Shown here: piece by piece, positions 47,222-57,863 of the stretch
Position numbering within the stretch: the stretch's first letter is position 1
Layout of the letters: every line of letters starts with the position of its first letter
NCBI GenBank assembly: GCA_025929535.1
Contig: JAICLZ010000010.1
Span: forward strand, 1-64,000
DNA length: 64,000 nucleotides
Reading direction: 5' to 3'
Origin: Gemmatimonadaceae bacterium
Lineage (GTDB): Bacteria > Gemmatimonadota > Gemmatimonadetes > Gemmatimonadales > Gemmatimonadaceae
Program-made: the position numbers and the translations under genes
Notes under the pieces: model-generated
The model's database searches: none
What the model saw: only the letters and a program-made list of their open reading frames with translations
Told to the model about the DNA's origin: nothing

Positions 47222-50092
47222 TTACGACTCGTATGCCTCCACTGGCGGGCAACTGCACACCAGATTCCGATCGCCGTACATATTGTCGATTCGCGCAACG
47301 GTTGGCCAGACCTTCCGTACGCGAAGCCCCGGCGCAGGAAACGCCGCCCGCTCGCGCGAGTAGGGACGATCCCAGTCGTCAGCCACCACCTGCGCGAGCG
47401 TGTGGGGGGCGCGTCGCAGCACGTTGTCTTCGCGCGAGGTCACGCCGATCTCGATCTCGCGAATCTCCTCGCGAATCGCCAGCAGCGCATCGATGAAGCG
47501 GTCCAGCTCTTCCTTCGACTCGCTCTCCGTGGGCTCTACCATCAGCGTGCCCGGCACCGGGAACGACACCGTGGGCGGGTGAAATCCGTAATCGATCAGC
47601 CGCTTCGCGATGTCCTCGACATCCACGCCTGCGCTCTGCTTGAAGGGCCGCGTGTCGAGAATGCACTCGTGCGCAACGAGACCGTGCGCGCCGGAGTACA
47701 GCAGCTCGTACTCGCCGCTCAGACGCTTCGCGATGTAGTTCGCTGAGAGAATGGCGATCTTGGTCGCGTACGTGAGGCCCTCGGCGCCCATCAGCTGGAT
47801 GTAGATCCACGAGATCGGCAGAATGCTCGCGCTCCCCCACGGGGCGGCGGAGACGGTTCCTTCCGCGCGCGCATGCCCGAGCGGCACGAGCGGATGATCC
47901 GGAAGGAACGGCGCGAGGTGTGCGGCCACACCGATCGGACCCATGCCGGGGCCGCCGCCGCCATGCGGGATGCAGAAAGTCTTGTGCAGGTTGAGATGGC
48001 ACACGTCGGCGCCGAGGTCGCCGGGGCTGCACAGCCCGACCTGCGCGTTCATGTTGGCGCCATCCATGTACACCTGCCCGCCGTGCTCGTGCACGATGTC
48101 GCAGATCTCGCGGATCGATGCCTCGAACACGCCGTGCGTGGACGGATACGTGACCATGAGGGCCGCGAGATTCTCCGCGTTTGCGCTCGCCTTCGCGCGC
48201 AGATCGTCGACGTCGATGTTGCCCTTTGCGTCCGATGCCACGACGACCACGCGCATGCCCGCCATCACGGCACTGGCCGGGTTCGTCCCGTGCGCGCTGA
48301 CGGGAATGAGACACACATCGCGATGGTCGTCGCCGCGCGAGCGATGATACGCCTGGATCGTGAGCAGCCCCGCGAACTCGCCCTGCGATCCCGCATTCGG
48401 CTGCAGCGACACCGCGGCGAAGCCCGTGATCTCGCACAGGTCGGCCTCGAGCCGATGAAACAGCTCGAGATATCCGGTCGTCTGCGAGCGCGGCGCGAAC
48501 GGATGGATGCCCGCGAGCTTGGGCCACGATACCGGGAGCATCTCCGTGGTCGCGTTGAGCTTCATGGTGCACGAGCCCAGTGGAATCATCGCGGCCGTGA
48601 GCGAGAGATCCTTCGCCTCCAGGCCGCGCATGTAGCGCAGCATCTCCGTCTCCGAGCGATGCCGCGCAAACACCGGATGCGTCATGAACTCGCTCTCTCG
48701 CACGAGCGCGTCGGGGAGAATGCTCCGAGCCGTGATCCCCCGCTGGTCCACTAGCGCGGGAATCGTCTGCTGCGGAGTCGCGAAGCACGCCACGACCTCC
48801 GATACGTCGCGCTCCCGCACCGTTTCGTCGAGCGCCACCACGACGCGCTCGCGCCCGAGCGCGCGCAGATTGATGCGCCGCGACGCCGCCTCATCCAGGA
48901 TCTGCCGTTGCCGCGCCGCGCCCACCACTACACAGATCGTGTCGAAGAAGTGCTCGTGCTCGAGCTGGCAGCCGAGTGCGCGCAGCCCGCGCGCGAGCTG
49001 CACCGTGCGCCGGTGCACGCGTGTCGCGATCGCGCGAATCCCCTCGGGCCCGTGATACACCGCGTACATCGACGCCATCACCGCGAGCAGCACCTGCGCC
49101 GTGCACACGTTGCTCGTCGCCTTGTCGCGACGGATGTGCTGCTCGCGCGTCTGCAGCGCCATGCGCAGCGCGGGATTGCCTTCGGCATCGCGCGACACGC
49201 CGATGATGCGGCCCGGGATGTGTCGCTTGAACTCGTCCTTCGTCGCGAAGAACGCGGCGTGCGGACCGCCGTAGCCGAGCGGGACGCCGAACCGCTGCGA
49301 ATTCCCGACGGCGACATCCGCGCCCCATTCGCCCGGCGGCTTGAGCAGCGCCAGCGCGAGCAGATCCGTCGCGACGGTCACGAGCGCACCCGCCTCGTGT
49401 GCGCGCGTGCAGAGCGGCGCGTAGTCGCGCACGGCGCCGTCCGTGGCCGGATACTGCACGAGGCAGCCGACGACGCCGTCGCCGAACTCGAAGTTCGCCG
49501 GATCGTCGACACGCACCTCGATCCCGCGCGCCACCGCGCGCGTGGCCACCACGGCGATCGTCTGCGGGTGACAGGCCGAGTCCACGAGGTAGATCGGCGT
49601 GCCTTCGCCCGTGTGCCTCGACACGGCCATCGTCATCGCCATCGCCTCGGCCGCGGCAGTCCCCTCGTCGAGCAGCGAGGAGTTCGCCACCGGAAGCCCG
49701 GTGAGATCACTCACCATCGTCTGGAAGTTGAGCAGCGCCTCGAGTCGTCCTTGCGCGATCTCGGCCTGGTACGGCGTGTACGCGGTGTACCAGCCCGGAT
49801 TCTCGAGAATGTTTCGCTTGATCACCGCCGGCACGTCGCAGTTGCTGTAGCCGAGCCCGATGTACGAGCGAAAGACTTCGTTCTGGTCGGTGAGCTCGCG
49901 CATCGTCGCGATCACCGCGTTCTCGCCGCGCCCCGGCGGCAGCGCGAGCGGCCGGCGCATGCGCACCGTCTCGGGTACCGCCGCATCGATGAACGAATCG
50001 AGCGACTGATAGCCGAGCACTTCCAGCATCGACGCGACATCCTCATCACGCGGCCCGACGTGGCGCGCGGCAAACTCGTTGGGGGCAGACAC
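47222..50092 (-). CDS. gcvP: glycine dehydrogenase (aminomethyl-transferring), single-chain P-protein
   Basis: [22 protein letters not shown]...[52 protein letters not shown]...[46 protein letters not shown]. Confidence 0.98.
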   Translation of the reverse strand: MSAPNEFAARHVGPRDEDVASMLEVLGYQSLDSFIDAAVPETVRMRRPLALPPGRGENAVIATMRELTDQNEVFRSYIGLGYSNCDVPAVIKRNILENPGWYTAYTPYQAEIAQGRLEALLNFQTMVSDLTGLPVANSSLLDEGTAAAEAMAMTMAVSRHTGEGTPIYLVDSACHPQTIAVVATRAVARGIEVRVDDPANFEFGDGVVGCLVQYPATDGAVRDYAPLCTRAHEAGALVTVATDLLALALLKPPGEWGADVAVGNSQRFGVPLGYGGPHAAFFATKDEFKRHIPGRIIGVSRDAEGNPALRMALQTREQHIRRDKATSNVCTAQVLLAVMASMYAVYHGPEGIRAIATRVHRRTVQLARGLRALGCQLEHEHFFDTICVVVGAARQRQILDEAASRRINLRALGRERVVVALDETVRERDVSEVVACFATPQQTIPALVDQRGITARSILPDALVRESEFMTHPVFARHRSETEMLRYMRGLEAKDLSLTAAMIPLGSCTMKLNATTEMLPVSWPKLAGIHPFAPRSQTTGYLELFHRLEADLCEITGFAAVSLQPNAGSQGEFAGLLTIQAYHRSRGDDHRDVCLIPVSAHGTNPASAVMAGMRVVVVASDAKGNIDVDDLRAKASANAENLAALMVTYPSTHGVFEASIREICDIVHEHGGQVYMDGANMNAQVGLCSPGDLGADVCHLNLHKTFCIPHGGGGPGMGPIGVAAHLAPFLPDHPLVPLGHARAEGTVSAAPWGSASILPISWIYIQLMGAEGLTYATKIAILSANYIAKRLSGEYELLYSGAHGLVAHECILDTRPFKQSAGVDVEDIAKRLIDYGFHPPTVSFPVPGTLMVEPTESESKEELDRFIDALLAIREEIREIEIGVTSREDNVLRRAPHTLAQVVADDWDRPYSRERAAFPAPGLRVRKVWPTVARIDNMYGDRNLVCSCPPVEAYES

Positions 50093-50097
50093 GTTCG

Positions 50098-50487
50098 CTA
50101 CTCCGGCAGGCTCGCGACGAGGTCGCGGTACCCGGCGCTGTCCTTCAGTGCCGCGATCTCGCCATCGTTGCTCATGTCGACTTCGATCAACCATCCGTCG
50201 CCGTACGGATCCGCGGACACCAGCTCGGGCTCCTTCGCCACCCGCTCGTTGATCGCGACCACCGTCCCCGATACGGGTGCAAAGAGCTCGCTCACCGATT
50301 TCACGGCCTCGATCACGCCGAACGAGCTGCCGGCGATCACGGTGGTCCCGACCTTCGGCAGCTCGACGAACACGATGTCACCGATGTGCTCCGCCGCGTA
50401 GCCAGTGATGCCGATCTTCGCGGTCCTGCCCGCAGGCGCGAGCCATTCGTGCTCGCTCGAGTATTTCAGGTTCTCGGGTATTTCCAC
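50098..50487 (-). CDS. gcvH: glycine cleavage system H protein
   Basis: [16 protein letters not shown]...[49 protein letters not shown]. Confidence 0.97.
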   Translation of the reverse strand: MEIPENLKYSSEHEWLAPAGRTAKIGITGYAAEHIGDIVFVELPKVGTTVIAGSSFGVIEAVKSVSELFAPVSGTVVAINERVAKEPELVSADPYGDGWLIEVDMSNDGEIAALKDSAGYRDLVASLPE

Positions 50488-50503
50488 GTGGCTCTCCGCC
50501 TCC

Positions 50504-51598
50504 TCAGGTCGGACGTTTGTAGAATGGCATGGGTACCACCTGCGCGCTCGCGCGCTGACTGCGAATGCCGACCTCGTAGGCCTCGTCTACAGTAGACCGC
50601 CCAACGGGCACGTACCCCATCGCGATCGCGAAACCGAGCGTGGGCGACGCCGTGCCGCTCGTGATGCTCCCGCACGCATCCGGTGCGGCGGGAAGATACA
50701 GAGGGTACCCCATCCGGGCGATGCCGCGCCCATCCACCTTGAGTCCGACGAGCGTCTTGCGCGGGTGGTCCTTCGCGCGCTCGAGCGCGGTGCGGCCCAC
50801 GAAATCGCCGCTCTTCGCGAAGCTCACGAGTCGGCCAAGCCCCGCCTCGAAGGGCGTCGTGTTGCGATCGAGCTCATTCCCGTAGAGCGGCATTCCGGCT
50901 TCGAGCCGCAACGTGTCGCGCGCGCCGAGTCCCGCCGGCACGAGACCGTGCTCCGCGCCTGCCAGGAGCAGCGTGTCCCACACGCGGACGGCGTCGTCCC
51001 ACGCGACGAAGAGCTCGAAGCCATCCTCGCCCGTGTAGCCCGTGCGCGCGAGGATCGCAGGCACCCCGCAGGCGGTGGTCTGCGTGCCGGAGTAGTACTT
51101 GATCGTCTTCAGGTCCACGCCCACGAACGGCTGAAGGATCGCGGCCGCGCGCGGACCCTGGATCGCCACGAGCGACGTGCGCATCGATGCGTCATCGAGC
51201 GTGGCATCGAAGCGCGCGAGTCGTTCCTGCAAGGCCGCCGCGACCGCCGCGGCATTCGACGCATTCGGGACTACCATGTATCGCTCGCCACCCAGGCGAT
51301 AGACGATGAGATCGTCGATGATTCCACCCGAGTCATCACAGATCATGGAATAGTGCGCACGGCCCACCGCGAGCTTGCCCGGCGCGGTCACGAGCGCGTA
51401 GTCGAGCGCCGCCGCGGCATGGGGACCCGTGACGAAGATCTCGCCCATGTGCGACAGATCGAAGAGCCCGGCCGCGCTGCGCACGGCGTTGTGCTCCTCC
51501 ACGAGTCCGCGATACTGCACCGGCATCTCCCATCCGGCGAACGGGATCATGCGCGCGCCGAGGGCGCGGTGGCGGGCATCGAGGGCGGTCTGGTGCAC
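50504..51598 (-). CDS. gcvT: glycine cleavage system T protein (aminomethyltransferase); start approximate
   Basis: [66 protein letters not shown] opens at 51835; GTG at 51598 chosen. Confidence 0.95.
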   Translation of the reverse strand: MHQTALDARHRALGARMIPFAGWEMPVQYRGLVEEHNAVRSAAGLFDLSHMGEIFVTGPHAAAALDYALVTAPGKLAVGRAHYSMICDDSGGIIDDLIVYRLGGERYMVVPNASNAAAVAAALQERLARFDATLDDASMRTSLVAIQGPRAAAILQPFVGVDLKTIKYYSGTQTTACGVPAILARTGYTGEDGFELFVAWDDAVRVWDTLLLAGAEHGLVPAGLGARDTLRLEAGMPLYGNELDRNTTPFEAGLGRLVSFAKSGDFVGRTALERAKDHPRKTLVGLKVDGRGIARMGYPLYLPAAPDACGSITSGTASPTLGFAIAMGYVPVGRSTVDEAYEVGIRSQRASAQVVPMPFYKRPT

Positions 51599-51722
51599 GA
51601 GGTGTCGGTGCTCGGGAACGTATCGGCGATAGGAAAACGCGTGCGCGCACAGGTGCAGCGCGCTGGATTCTAATGTGGGGACCGCATGCCGCACAGTTGT
51701 GCATCCCTGCCCGAACATTTCG

Positions 51723-53462
51723 TCAGCTGACGAGCTCGGACGCGGCTGTTCGGCCCTCGATGATCTCTCGCGCCCGCGCCAGCGCGAGGTCCAGATTGCC
51801 GGCCAGATTCTCGCTCCCGATCTCGACCACGGCATCCGAGTCCGTGAGGGCGACGAGCGGCTGCATGTGCACGCCGGCGAGCACGACGGCGGTGCCGCTC
51901 TTCCGCGCGCGCCGGATCACGTCGAGCAACGCATGCACGCCGCTGCTGTCCATTGCGGGCACGTTGCGCATGCGGAGGATCAGCACCTTGGGATGTCCCG
52001 CCACCTGCGACACGGCATCCCTGAACGACTGCGCCGCGCCGAAGAAGAAGGGTCCATTGATCTCGTAGACCTCGACGCCCGCCGGCACCGCCCTGCGGTC
52101 CATCAGCTCCTCGGTGCCGCCATCGGGTGAGAGCCCTTCGCGAATCTCCCTCGTGATCACGCTGACGTTGGTGACGGATGCCATGCGCCGGATGAACAGA
52201 AACGCAGCGAGCACCATCCCGACCCCGATCGCCACGGTGAGGTCGACGAGCACGGTGAGCAGAAAGGTCGTGAGCAGCACCGCGACGTCGCTCTTCGGCG
52301 ACCGGAGCTCCGCAACGAAGGTCCGCCACTCGCTCATGTGGTACGCGACCACCACGAGAATCGCCGCGAGAGTGGCCATCGGGATGTAGGCGGCCCATCG
52401 CCCGGCCGCGATGGTGATCACGAGCAGGGTGAGCGCGTGAATCATTCCGGCGACGGGCGTGCGGCCGCCATTCTTGACGTTCGTGGCCGTGCGCGCGATC
52501 GCGCCCGTGGCCGGAATCCCGCCAAAAAGCGGCGACGCGATATTCGCGATGCCCTGCGCCACGAGCTCCATGTTCGAGCGATGCCGCCCGCCGATCATCC
52601 CGTCGGCCACGACGGCCGACAGCAGCGACTCGACCGCCGCGAGCAACGCGATCGTGAACGCAGGACCGACGAGCGAGGTCACCTGCTCGAGCGTGAGATG
52701 CGGAAAGCGCGGATGAGGCACCGCCGCCGCAATCTCTCCGAATCGCGAGCCGATCGTCTCGACGGGCAGATGCAGGAGTGCGACGCCAACGGTTGTTGCC
52801 ATGAGTGCGACGAATGGCCCTGGAATGCGGCGACTCACGCGCGGCCACAGCAGAATGATCGCGAGCGACACAGTCGAGACGCCCAGGGCATCCGGAGAGA
52901 TCGTCGTGACCGCCGCCGCGTACGCGCCCCACTTGGCGAGAAAGGGCGCGGGCACCGTGCCCATGTGCAGGCCGAGGAAATCCTTCACCTCGCCGGAGAA
53001 GATGATCACCGCGATCGCGCTCGTGAATCCGATCACGAGCGGATGCGGGATGAACTTGATGGCGCTGCCGAACTTCGCGAGGCCCATGACCACGAGGATC
53101 ACGCCCGCCATGAGCGTGGCCACCGTCAGGCCGTCGACGCCGTACTTCTGCACGATGGCGTAGACGATGACGACGAACGCGCCCGTCGGTCCGCCGATCT
53201 GGACGCGTGAGCCGCCCAGTGCCGAGATGAGGAATCCGGCGACGATCGCGGTCCAGAGCCCGCGATCGGGAGTCACGCCGCTCGCGATTGCGAAGGCGAT
53301 CGCGAGCGGCAGAGCAACGACGCCCACGATCACACCCGCGATGGCGTCGCTCGCGAGCTGCGCGCGATCGTACGACTGGAGTGTCGAGAAGAGTTTTGGT
53401 ACGAAGGCGTCGCGCAGCTTCACGGCAGGCAATGGAGCGGAGACGCGCGGCACCGGCGGCAC
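51723..53462 (-). CDS. SulP family anion transporter with STAS domain
   Basis: ASDAIAGVIVGVVALPLAIAFAIASGVTPDRGLWTAIVAGF...; C-terminal STAS KVLILRMRNVPAMDSSGVHALLDVI. Confidence 0.95.
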   Translation of the reverse strand: MPPVPRVSAPLPAVKLRDAFVPKLFSTLQSYDRAQLASDAIAGVIVGVVALPLAIAFAIASGVTPDRGLWTAIVAGFLISALGGSRVQIGGPTGAFVVIVYAIVQKYGVDGLTVATLMAGVILVVMGLAKFGSAIKFIPHPLVIGFTSAIAVIIFSGEVKDFLGLHMGTVPAPFLAKWGAYAAAVTTISPDALGVSTVSLAIILLWPRVSRRIPGPFVALMATTVGVALLHLPVETIGSRFGEIAAAVPHPRFPHLTLEQVTSLVGPAFTIALLAAVESLLSAVVADGMIGGRHRSNMELVAQGIANIASPLFGGIPATGAIARTATNVKNGGRTPVAGMIHALTLLVITIAAGRWAAYIPMATLAAILVVVAYHMSEWRTFVAELRSPKSDVAVLLTTFLLTVLVDLTVAIGVGMVLAAFLFIRRMASVTNVSVITREIREGLSPDGGTEELMDRRAVPAGVEVYEINGPFFFGAAQSFRDAVSQVAGHPKVLILRMRNVPAMDSSGVHALLDVIRRARKSGTAVVLAGVHMQPLVALTDSDAVVEIGSENLAGNLDLALARAREIIEGRTAASELVS

Positions 53463-53474
53463 CGCGCGATCGGA

Positions 53475-53480
53475 AAGCTA
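53475..53480 (-). promoter_or_regulatory. TAGCTT element 12 nt upstream of SulP GTG start (overlaps upstream stop codon)
   Basis: Reverse complement GAGTAGCTTtccgatcgcgcgGTG. Confidence 0.25.
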
Positions 53481-54875
53481 CTCGCGCACGACGCTTCCGG
53501 GGCGGCTGCCATCACCGGGGTGCAGCGTGGGCGGTGCGGAGCGATGCACGGCCGTCGCGCGCGGCGCGCTGCTCGTGTGCGATACGCGCGAGGCCGTAAC
53601 GAGTGTGCGCGCGATCGGCAGCGCCGCATCGTGCGTGTTGAACGCGAGGCCGAACGTTCGCTCGCCCGTAGATGCGGTGAGCGTTCGCGCGGGACTGGCA
53701 AAGTCTCCGCTCGACTGCTGCACGGGCGAGTACATCGCGACGTCCGGACCTTCCGTGGACGCCCACAGATTGCCGCTGTTGTCGAACGCCAGCCCGTCGA
53801 AGGCGTAGGCCGGGCCATCCTGCGCGAGCTGCGGCTCTCCGTGCGTCGCTGCGTTCAGCTGAGCCGCCGTGTAGCTCACGATGTATCCAAGCTCGGTACC
53901 CTCCCACAGATTGCCCGCGCGATCGAAGGCGAGCGCGGAGCCGTGCTGGAGATACGCAGAGACCAGACTGTCCGTGGGCACGATGGAGCCGGTGCCGCCG
54001 AGCTGCGCTGCGTCCACCTCGTAGCTCTGCGGCAGATCGAAGCCCGCCACCCAGAGATTCCCCTGTGCGTCGAACGCCAGGCCGAGGGGCCCGATGGGTG
54101 TCGCGATGTGGAGCGCAGGTGCCGGGTCGGTGAGCGCGCCATTCCATGCGGCCACGTCACCCGCGGCGTATCGGAGCACGTAGTTCCCGTTGTAATAGCT
54201 CACCCAGAGATTTCCGTGCGTGTCGAACGCGATTCCCCACGGCTCCTTCTGCGTGGAGATCGTGACCTCGGCAACCGAGGCGCCGCTCGCGAGCTGCGCC
54301 GGCGTGAATTTGTGGATCCGCTGATTGATGTAGTCCGTCACCCAGAGGTTTCCGGCGGAGTCGAACGCGGTGCCCGAGCTGGTGATGCTCGCGGCGGCCG
54401 CTCCGATCGTATCCGCAGCAACAGCGACTCCCGCCGCAGCGAGCTGCGGGGATGTGAACCCTTCCGCGAGATTCGCACTCCCCCACTTGCCGACCCACAG
54501 TGCGCCGGAGCCGCCGCGGATGGTGTAGGTGCCGGTGATGCTCTTCGTGTCCCCTTCCGCAAGGAGCACTGCGCTGTCGGACATGACTCCGGTGAGCACG
54601 GGGCTCACGAGCGAATCTGATGCGGACGCATCGTCTGCATGCGCGAGATATTCGCCGGCCGTGAGCCCGCGCAACGTGTCGGTCGAGGCCACGTGCATGG
54701 TGCTCGCCGATGGTCCGTGGATTGCCACGGCGGCGGAACGGGCGATCGGGGTGTTCACCACCACCACGAGCTCCGCGCTTCCCGCCTCCGTTCCGACTTC
54801 ACGATTGCCGCACGCGACGATCGCGAGCACACTCGCCATGATTGTCGCGCCACGCGCGAATGCAGGCAGTTCCAT
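53478..54875 (-). CDS. secreted/lipoprotein NHL/Vgb-like beta-propeller
   Basis: Lipobox-like ASVLAIVAC; five repeats of (G/A)xAFDxxGNLWxxxx (GTAFDSAGNLWVTDY, GIAFDTHGNLWVSYY, GLAFDAQGNLWVAGF, ALAFDRAGNLWEGTE, GLAFDNSGNLWASTE). Confidence 0.8.
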   Translation of the reverse strand: MELPAFARGATIMASVLAIVACGNREVGTEAGSAELVVVVNTPIARSAAVAIHGPSASTMHVASTDTLRGLTAGEYLAHADDASASDSLVSPVLTGVMSDSAVLLAEGDTKSITGTYTIRGGSGALWVGKWGSANLAEGFTSPQLAAAGVAVAADTIGAAAASITSSGTAFDSAGNLWVTDYINQRIHKFTPAQLASGASVAEVTISTQKEPWGIAFDTHGNLWVSYYNGNYVLRYAAGDVAAWNGALTDPAPALHIATPIGPLGLAFDAQGNLWVAGFDLPQSYEVDAAQLGGTGSIVPTDSLVSAYLQHGSALAFDRAGNLWEGTELGYIVSYTAAQLNAATHGEPQLAQDGPAYAFDGLAFDNSGNLWASTEGPDVAMYSPVQQSSGDFASPARTLTASTGERTFGLAFNTHDAALPIARTLVTASRVSHTSSAPRATAVHRSAPPTLHPGDGSRPGSVVRE

Positions 54876-55023
54876 CAGGACCTCGGCTTCGGGGGTTGCG
54901 GGACGTTCGGCGCTTACCTGAAGACGATCGAACCGTTGCCGGGGCCACCACTTAGCCGCCATCAGCCCCCACACGGCGGTCTCGCGTGTTAGAATCCGAC
55001 GCTCGACCAGTCACCCTCCGGAG

Positions 55024-55407
55024 ATGCCGAAAAAGCCCATTGCGAGCCCGCCACTTGCCCGCCTCCGCCGCCTCTGCCTCGCCTTGCCCGAGGCGCACGA
55101 GGTGGAGGCGTGGGGCGAGCCCACGTTCCGCGTGAGGAACAAGATTTTCGCGATGTACGCGGCATCCGAGACGCACCATGGCTCGGGACGCCCGAGCGTC
55201 TGGATCAAGTCCACCCACCTGATCCAGGACATGCTCATTCACGAGGACGCGAAGCGGTACTTCGCGCCACCGTACGTGGGGCCCAAGGGATGGCTCGGCA
55301 TCCGGCTCGATCGGCGCCCGAGCTGGAAAACGGTGGGAGAGCTACTCCGCGATGCGTATCTACTCACCGCTCCGAGACGCATCGCTGCGAAGCTCGCGGC
55401 GCGCTAG
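55024..55407 (+). CDS. MmcQ/YjbR family protein
   Basis: LARLRRLCLALPEAHEVEAWGEPTFRVRNKIFAMY...YVGPKGWLGIRLD...LLRDAYLLTAPRRIAAKL; GGAG RBS. Confidence 0.9.
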   Translation: MPKKPIASPPLARLRRLCLALPEAHEVEAWGEPTFRVRNKIFAMYAASETHHGSGRPSVWIKSTHLIQDMLIHEDAKRYFAPPYVGPKGWLGIRLDRRPSWKTVGELLRDAYLLTAPRRIAAKLAAR

Positions 55408-55427
55408 CTGGTGAGCCGGCTCGACGC

Positions 55428-55456
55428 ACGAAGGCCCCCTCGCGGGCGGCCTTCGT
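55428..55456. terminator. intrinsic-type hairpin between convergent genes
   Basis: ACGAAGGCC ccctcgcgggc GGCCTTCGT followed by cgtttc. Confidence 0.75.
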
Positions 55457-55483
55457 CGTTTCAATTGCGGGACCGTCGAGAAG

Positions 55484-56035
55484 TTACGCCTGCTTCACGG
55501 CCTGCACGTCGATGGAAACCTTGACATCGTTGCCGACGAGCACACCACCGGCCTCGATCGCCTGGTTCCAGGTGAGACCGAAGTCGCGCCGATCGAGCTT
55601 CGTCGTCGCGCTGAACGCGATGCGATCGCCGCCCCACGGGTCTTTCCCCGCGCCTTCGTTGGTGACGTCGAGCGTGACCGCGCGCGTCACGCCGCGGATG
55701 GTGAGATTCCCCACCACCTCGAACTCGGACTCGTCGCCGCTGATGCGCGTGCTCTTGAACGTGATCTCCGGGAAGTTCGCGGCATCGAGAAAATCGGCGC
55801 TGCGGAGATGGTCGTCTCGCTGTTTCGTACGCGTGTCGATGCTCGCGGCCTTGAGCGTCGCGCTGACGGACGACTTCGATGGATCTCCATCGACGATCAC
55901 GATCTCACCCTCGACATCGGTGAACAGCCCCTTGACGGTGCTGATCATGAGATGCTTGACGGCGAGCTCGACGTTCGAATGTGCGGGATCGATCTTCCAG
56001 GTGGTGCTCTTGACTGGTGCTTGCGTTGTGGCCAT
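55484..56035 (-). CDS. YceI family protein
   Basis: TTWKIDPAHSNVELAVKHLMISTVKGLFTDVEGEIVIVDGDPSKSSVSATLKAASIDTRTKQRDDHLRSADFLDAANFPEITFKSTRI. Confidence 0.96.
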   Translation of the reverse strand: MATTQAPVKSTTWKIDPAHSNVELAVKHLMISTVKGLFTDVEGEIVIVDGDPSKSSVSATLKAASIDTRTKQRDDHLRSADFLDAANFPEITFKSTRISGDESEFEVVGNLTIRGVTRAVTLDVTNEGAGKDPWGGDRIAFSATTKLDRRDFGLTWNQAIEAGGVLVGNDVKVSIDVQAVKQA

Positions 56036-56063
56036 GGCTATGCTCCGGTAACGGACGGTGACG

Positions 56064-56083
56064 ATCTCTTGAATTCAAGATAT
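56064..56083. promoter_or_regulatory. near-palindromic MarR-type operator between marR and yceI
   Basis: ATCTCTTGAATTCAAGATAT; inner CTTGAATTCAAG is a perfect 12-bp palindrome; resembles MhqR-type ATCTnGAATTCnAGAT boxes. Confidence 0.75.
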
Positions 56084-56084
56084 C

Positions 56085-56567
56085 TCACCCCGATTTGGTT
56101 CCCGCCGCTCCAACATCCTCGGCGTGCAACCCCATCTGCTTCAACAGACGCGCCACCGTTCGCTTTTCCGCCAGAGTCAGCCCACTCGTCGCCAGCTCGA
56201 TCACAGCCGCATGGCCCGGCCAGATCTTCCGCATGAGCGCATTGCCCGCAGTCGTGAGCTGCAGGTAGGTTCTCCGCTTGTCCTCTGCGCAGACCTTCCG
56301 CCTGATCAGCCCGCGCTCGGCGAGCTTGTCGATCACGTACGTCAGACTTCCGCTTCGCAGGAGCACGCGCCTGCTCACCTCGCCCGCCGTGAGGTCGCCC
56401 TTGTGAAAGAGCGCCTCCACCACGCCGAACTCCGTGAGCGACAGCTCGCCGCGCTCGACGTCGCGCCTGGCCAGCTCCGCAACTGCCTCGTGGGCGCGGC
56501 TCAGCACCACCCAGAGCTTGAGTGCCGCCGCCTGCTCGGCGTCCATGGATTTGGGGTCGGAGGTCAT
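56085..56567 (-). CDS. MarR family transcriptional regulator
   Basis: LSLTEFGVVEALFHKGDLTAGEVSRRVLLRSGSLTYVIDKLAERGLIRRKVCAEDKRRTYLQLTTAG. Start at MTSDPKSM. Confidence 0.94.
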   Translation of the reverse strand: MTSDPKSMDAEQAAALKLWVVLSRAHEAVAELARRDVERGELSLTEFGVVEALFHKGDLTAGEVSRRVLLRSGSLTYVIDKLAERGLIRRKVCAEDKRRTYLQLTTAGNALMRKIWPGHAAVIELATSGLTLAEKRTVARLLKQMGLHAEDVGAAGTKSG

Positions 56568-56641
56568 GGCGAAGCAGAAGATAGCGTGCGGCGGGCTTCC
56601 GCAGCGAGACGCCACCCGAGTCCGCTGGCTGGGATCGTGCA

Positions 56642-56647
56642 TAGCTT
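56642..56647 (+). promoter_or_regulatory. putative -10 element TAGCTT, 6 nt before AI-2E gene ATG
   Basis: aTAGCTTtacaggATG. Confidence 0.45.
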
Positions 56648-56653
56648 TACAGG

Positions 56654-57847
56654 ATGAGCGCTCGCTGGCCAGCCGAGGAGCTGGATCCCGATCCGACGCA
56701 GGTCAGCGCGCCGGCGTCCTCCGCATCGTCCGCGATGCCTCCGGCGCCTCCCGGCGAGATTCAGCCTCCCAACATCGAGCATCTCGAGAGCGCGATGGAA
56801 TCGCAGCCGGCCGTGCGCTCGCTGGCGGCGACGCTGCTGCTCGTGATCGCCTTCTTCTACACGCTGTACTTCGCGCGCGCGTTCTTTCTCCCCGTCACCT
56901 TCGGGCTGCTGCTCAACCTTCTGCTCAGCCCCTTCGTGCGCACGCTCAAGCGCGCGCGCATACCGGAGCCGATCGGCGCCGCCTTTGTCGTGCTCGCGAT
57001 CGTCGCCGCCATCGGGATCGGCGGCTACTTCCTCGCGGAGCCCGCGCAGACCTGGATCGCGAAGGCGCCGCAATCGCTGGCTGTCGCGAACGGCAAGATC
57101 CGGAAGCTCCGTCGTCCAGTGGAGCAGGTCACGAAGTCCGCCGATCAGATGGCCCGTGCCGCCGGCGCGGCGAGCGGGACGGCGCGCCCTCAGGAGGTGA
57201 CCCTCGCGGGACCGACGATTTTCGACCGCGTCGTCTCCACCTCCGCTTCGCTGCTCGCAGGCACGCTCGAGACGCTGGTGCTCCTCTATTTCCTGCTCGC
57301 GTCGGGCGATCTGTTCCTGCAGAAGCTCACGAAAATGCTGCCTGAGTTTCGCGACAAGAAGAAGGCGGTCGCGATCGCGCGCGAGACGGAGACGTCCATT
57401 TCGACGTATCTGTCCACGGTGGCGCTCATCAACGTGATCGAGGGCGGCGTCGTCTCCCTCGTCATGTGGGCGCTCGGAATGCCCAATCCCGTTCTCTGGG
57501 GCGTGCTCGTGCTGTTCGTCGAGTTCGTTCCCTACCTGGGTGCGCTCGTGATGGTAGGTGTGCTCACACTCGCCGCGCTCTCCACGTTCGAGAGCGTGGG
57601 GCGCATCATCGCGGTGCCCGCGAGCTACCTGGTGATCAATCTCCTTCAGGCATACGTGCTCACACCACTGCTCCTGGGCCGCCGCCTCACGCTCAACCCC
57701 GTCGCAATCCTCATGGGATTGATTCTCATGTGGGAGATCTGGGGCGTGGCGGGCGCCTTCATAGCCGTGCCACTCCTCGCCGCCTTCAAGATCCTCTGCG
57801 ACCACATCGAGACGCTCGCCCCGGTGGGCGAGTTCCTCGGCGACTGA
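56654..57847 (+). CDS. AI-2E family transporter
   Basis: VIAFFYTLYFARAFFLPVTFGLLLNLLLSPFVRTLKR...INVIEGGVVSLVMWALGMPNPVLWGVLVLFVEFVPYLGALV. Confidence 0.93.
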   Translation: MSARWPAEELDPDPTQVSAPASSASSAMPPAPPGEIQPPNIEHLESAMESQPAVRSLAATLLLVIAFFYTLYFARAFFLPVTFGLLLNLLLSPFVRTLKRARIPEPIGAAFVVLAIVAAIGIGGYFLAEPAQTWIAKAPQSLAVANGKIRKLRRPVEQVTKSADQMARAAGAASGTARPQEVTLAGPTIFDRVVSTSASLLAGTLETLVLLYFLLASGDLFLQKLTKMLPEFRDKKKAVAIARETETSISTYLSTVALINVIEGGVVSLVMWALGMPNPVLWGVLVLFVEFVPYLGALVMVGVLTLAALSTFESVGRIIAVPASYLVINLLQAYVLTPLLLGRRLTLNPVAILMGLILMWEIWGVAGAFIAVPLLAAFKILCDHIETLAPVGEFLGD

Positions 57848-57863
57848 CCCCTGATCGAACGCT

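Noticed and set aside
47222-51598. Glycine riboswitch upstream of gcvT
   Set aside because: The sequence between SulP and gcvT is short and I could not recognise the tandem glycine aptamer core; needs an Infernal/Rfam scan.
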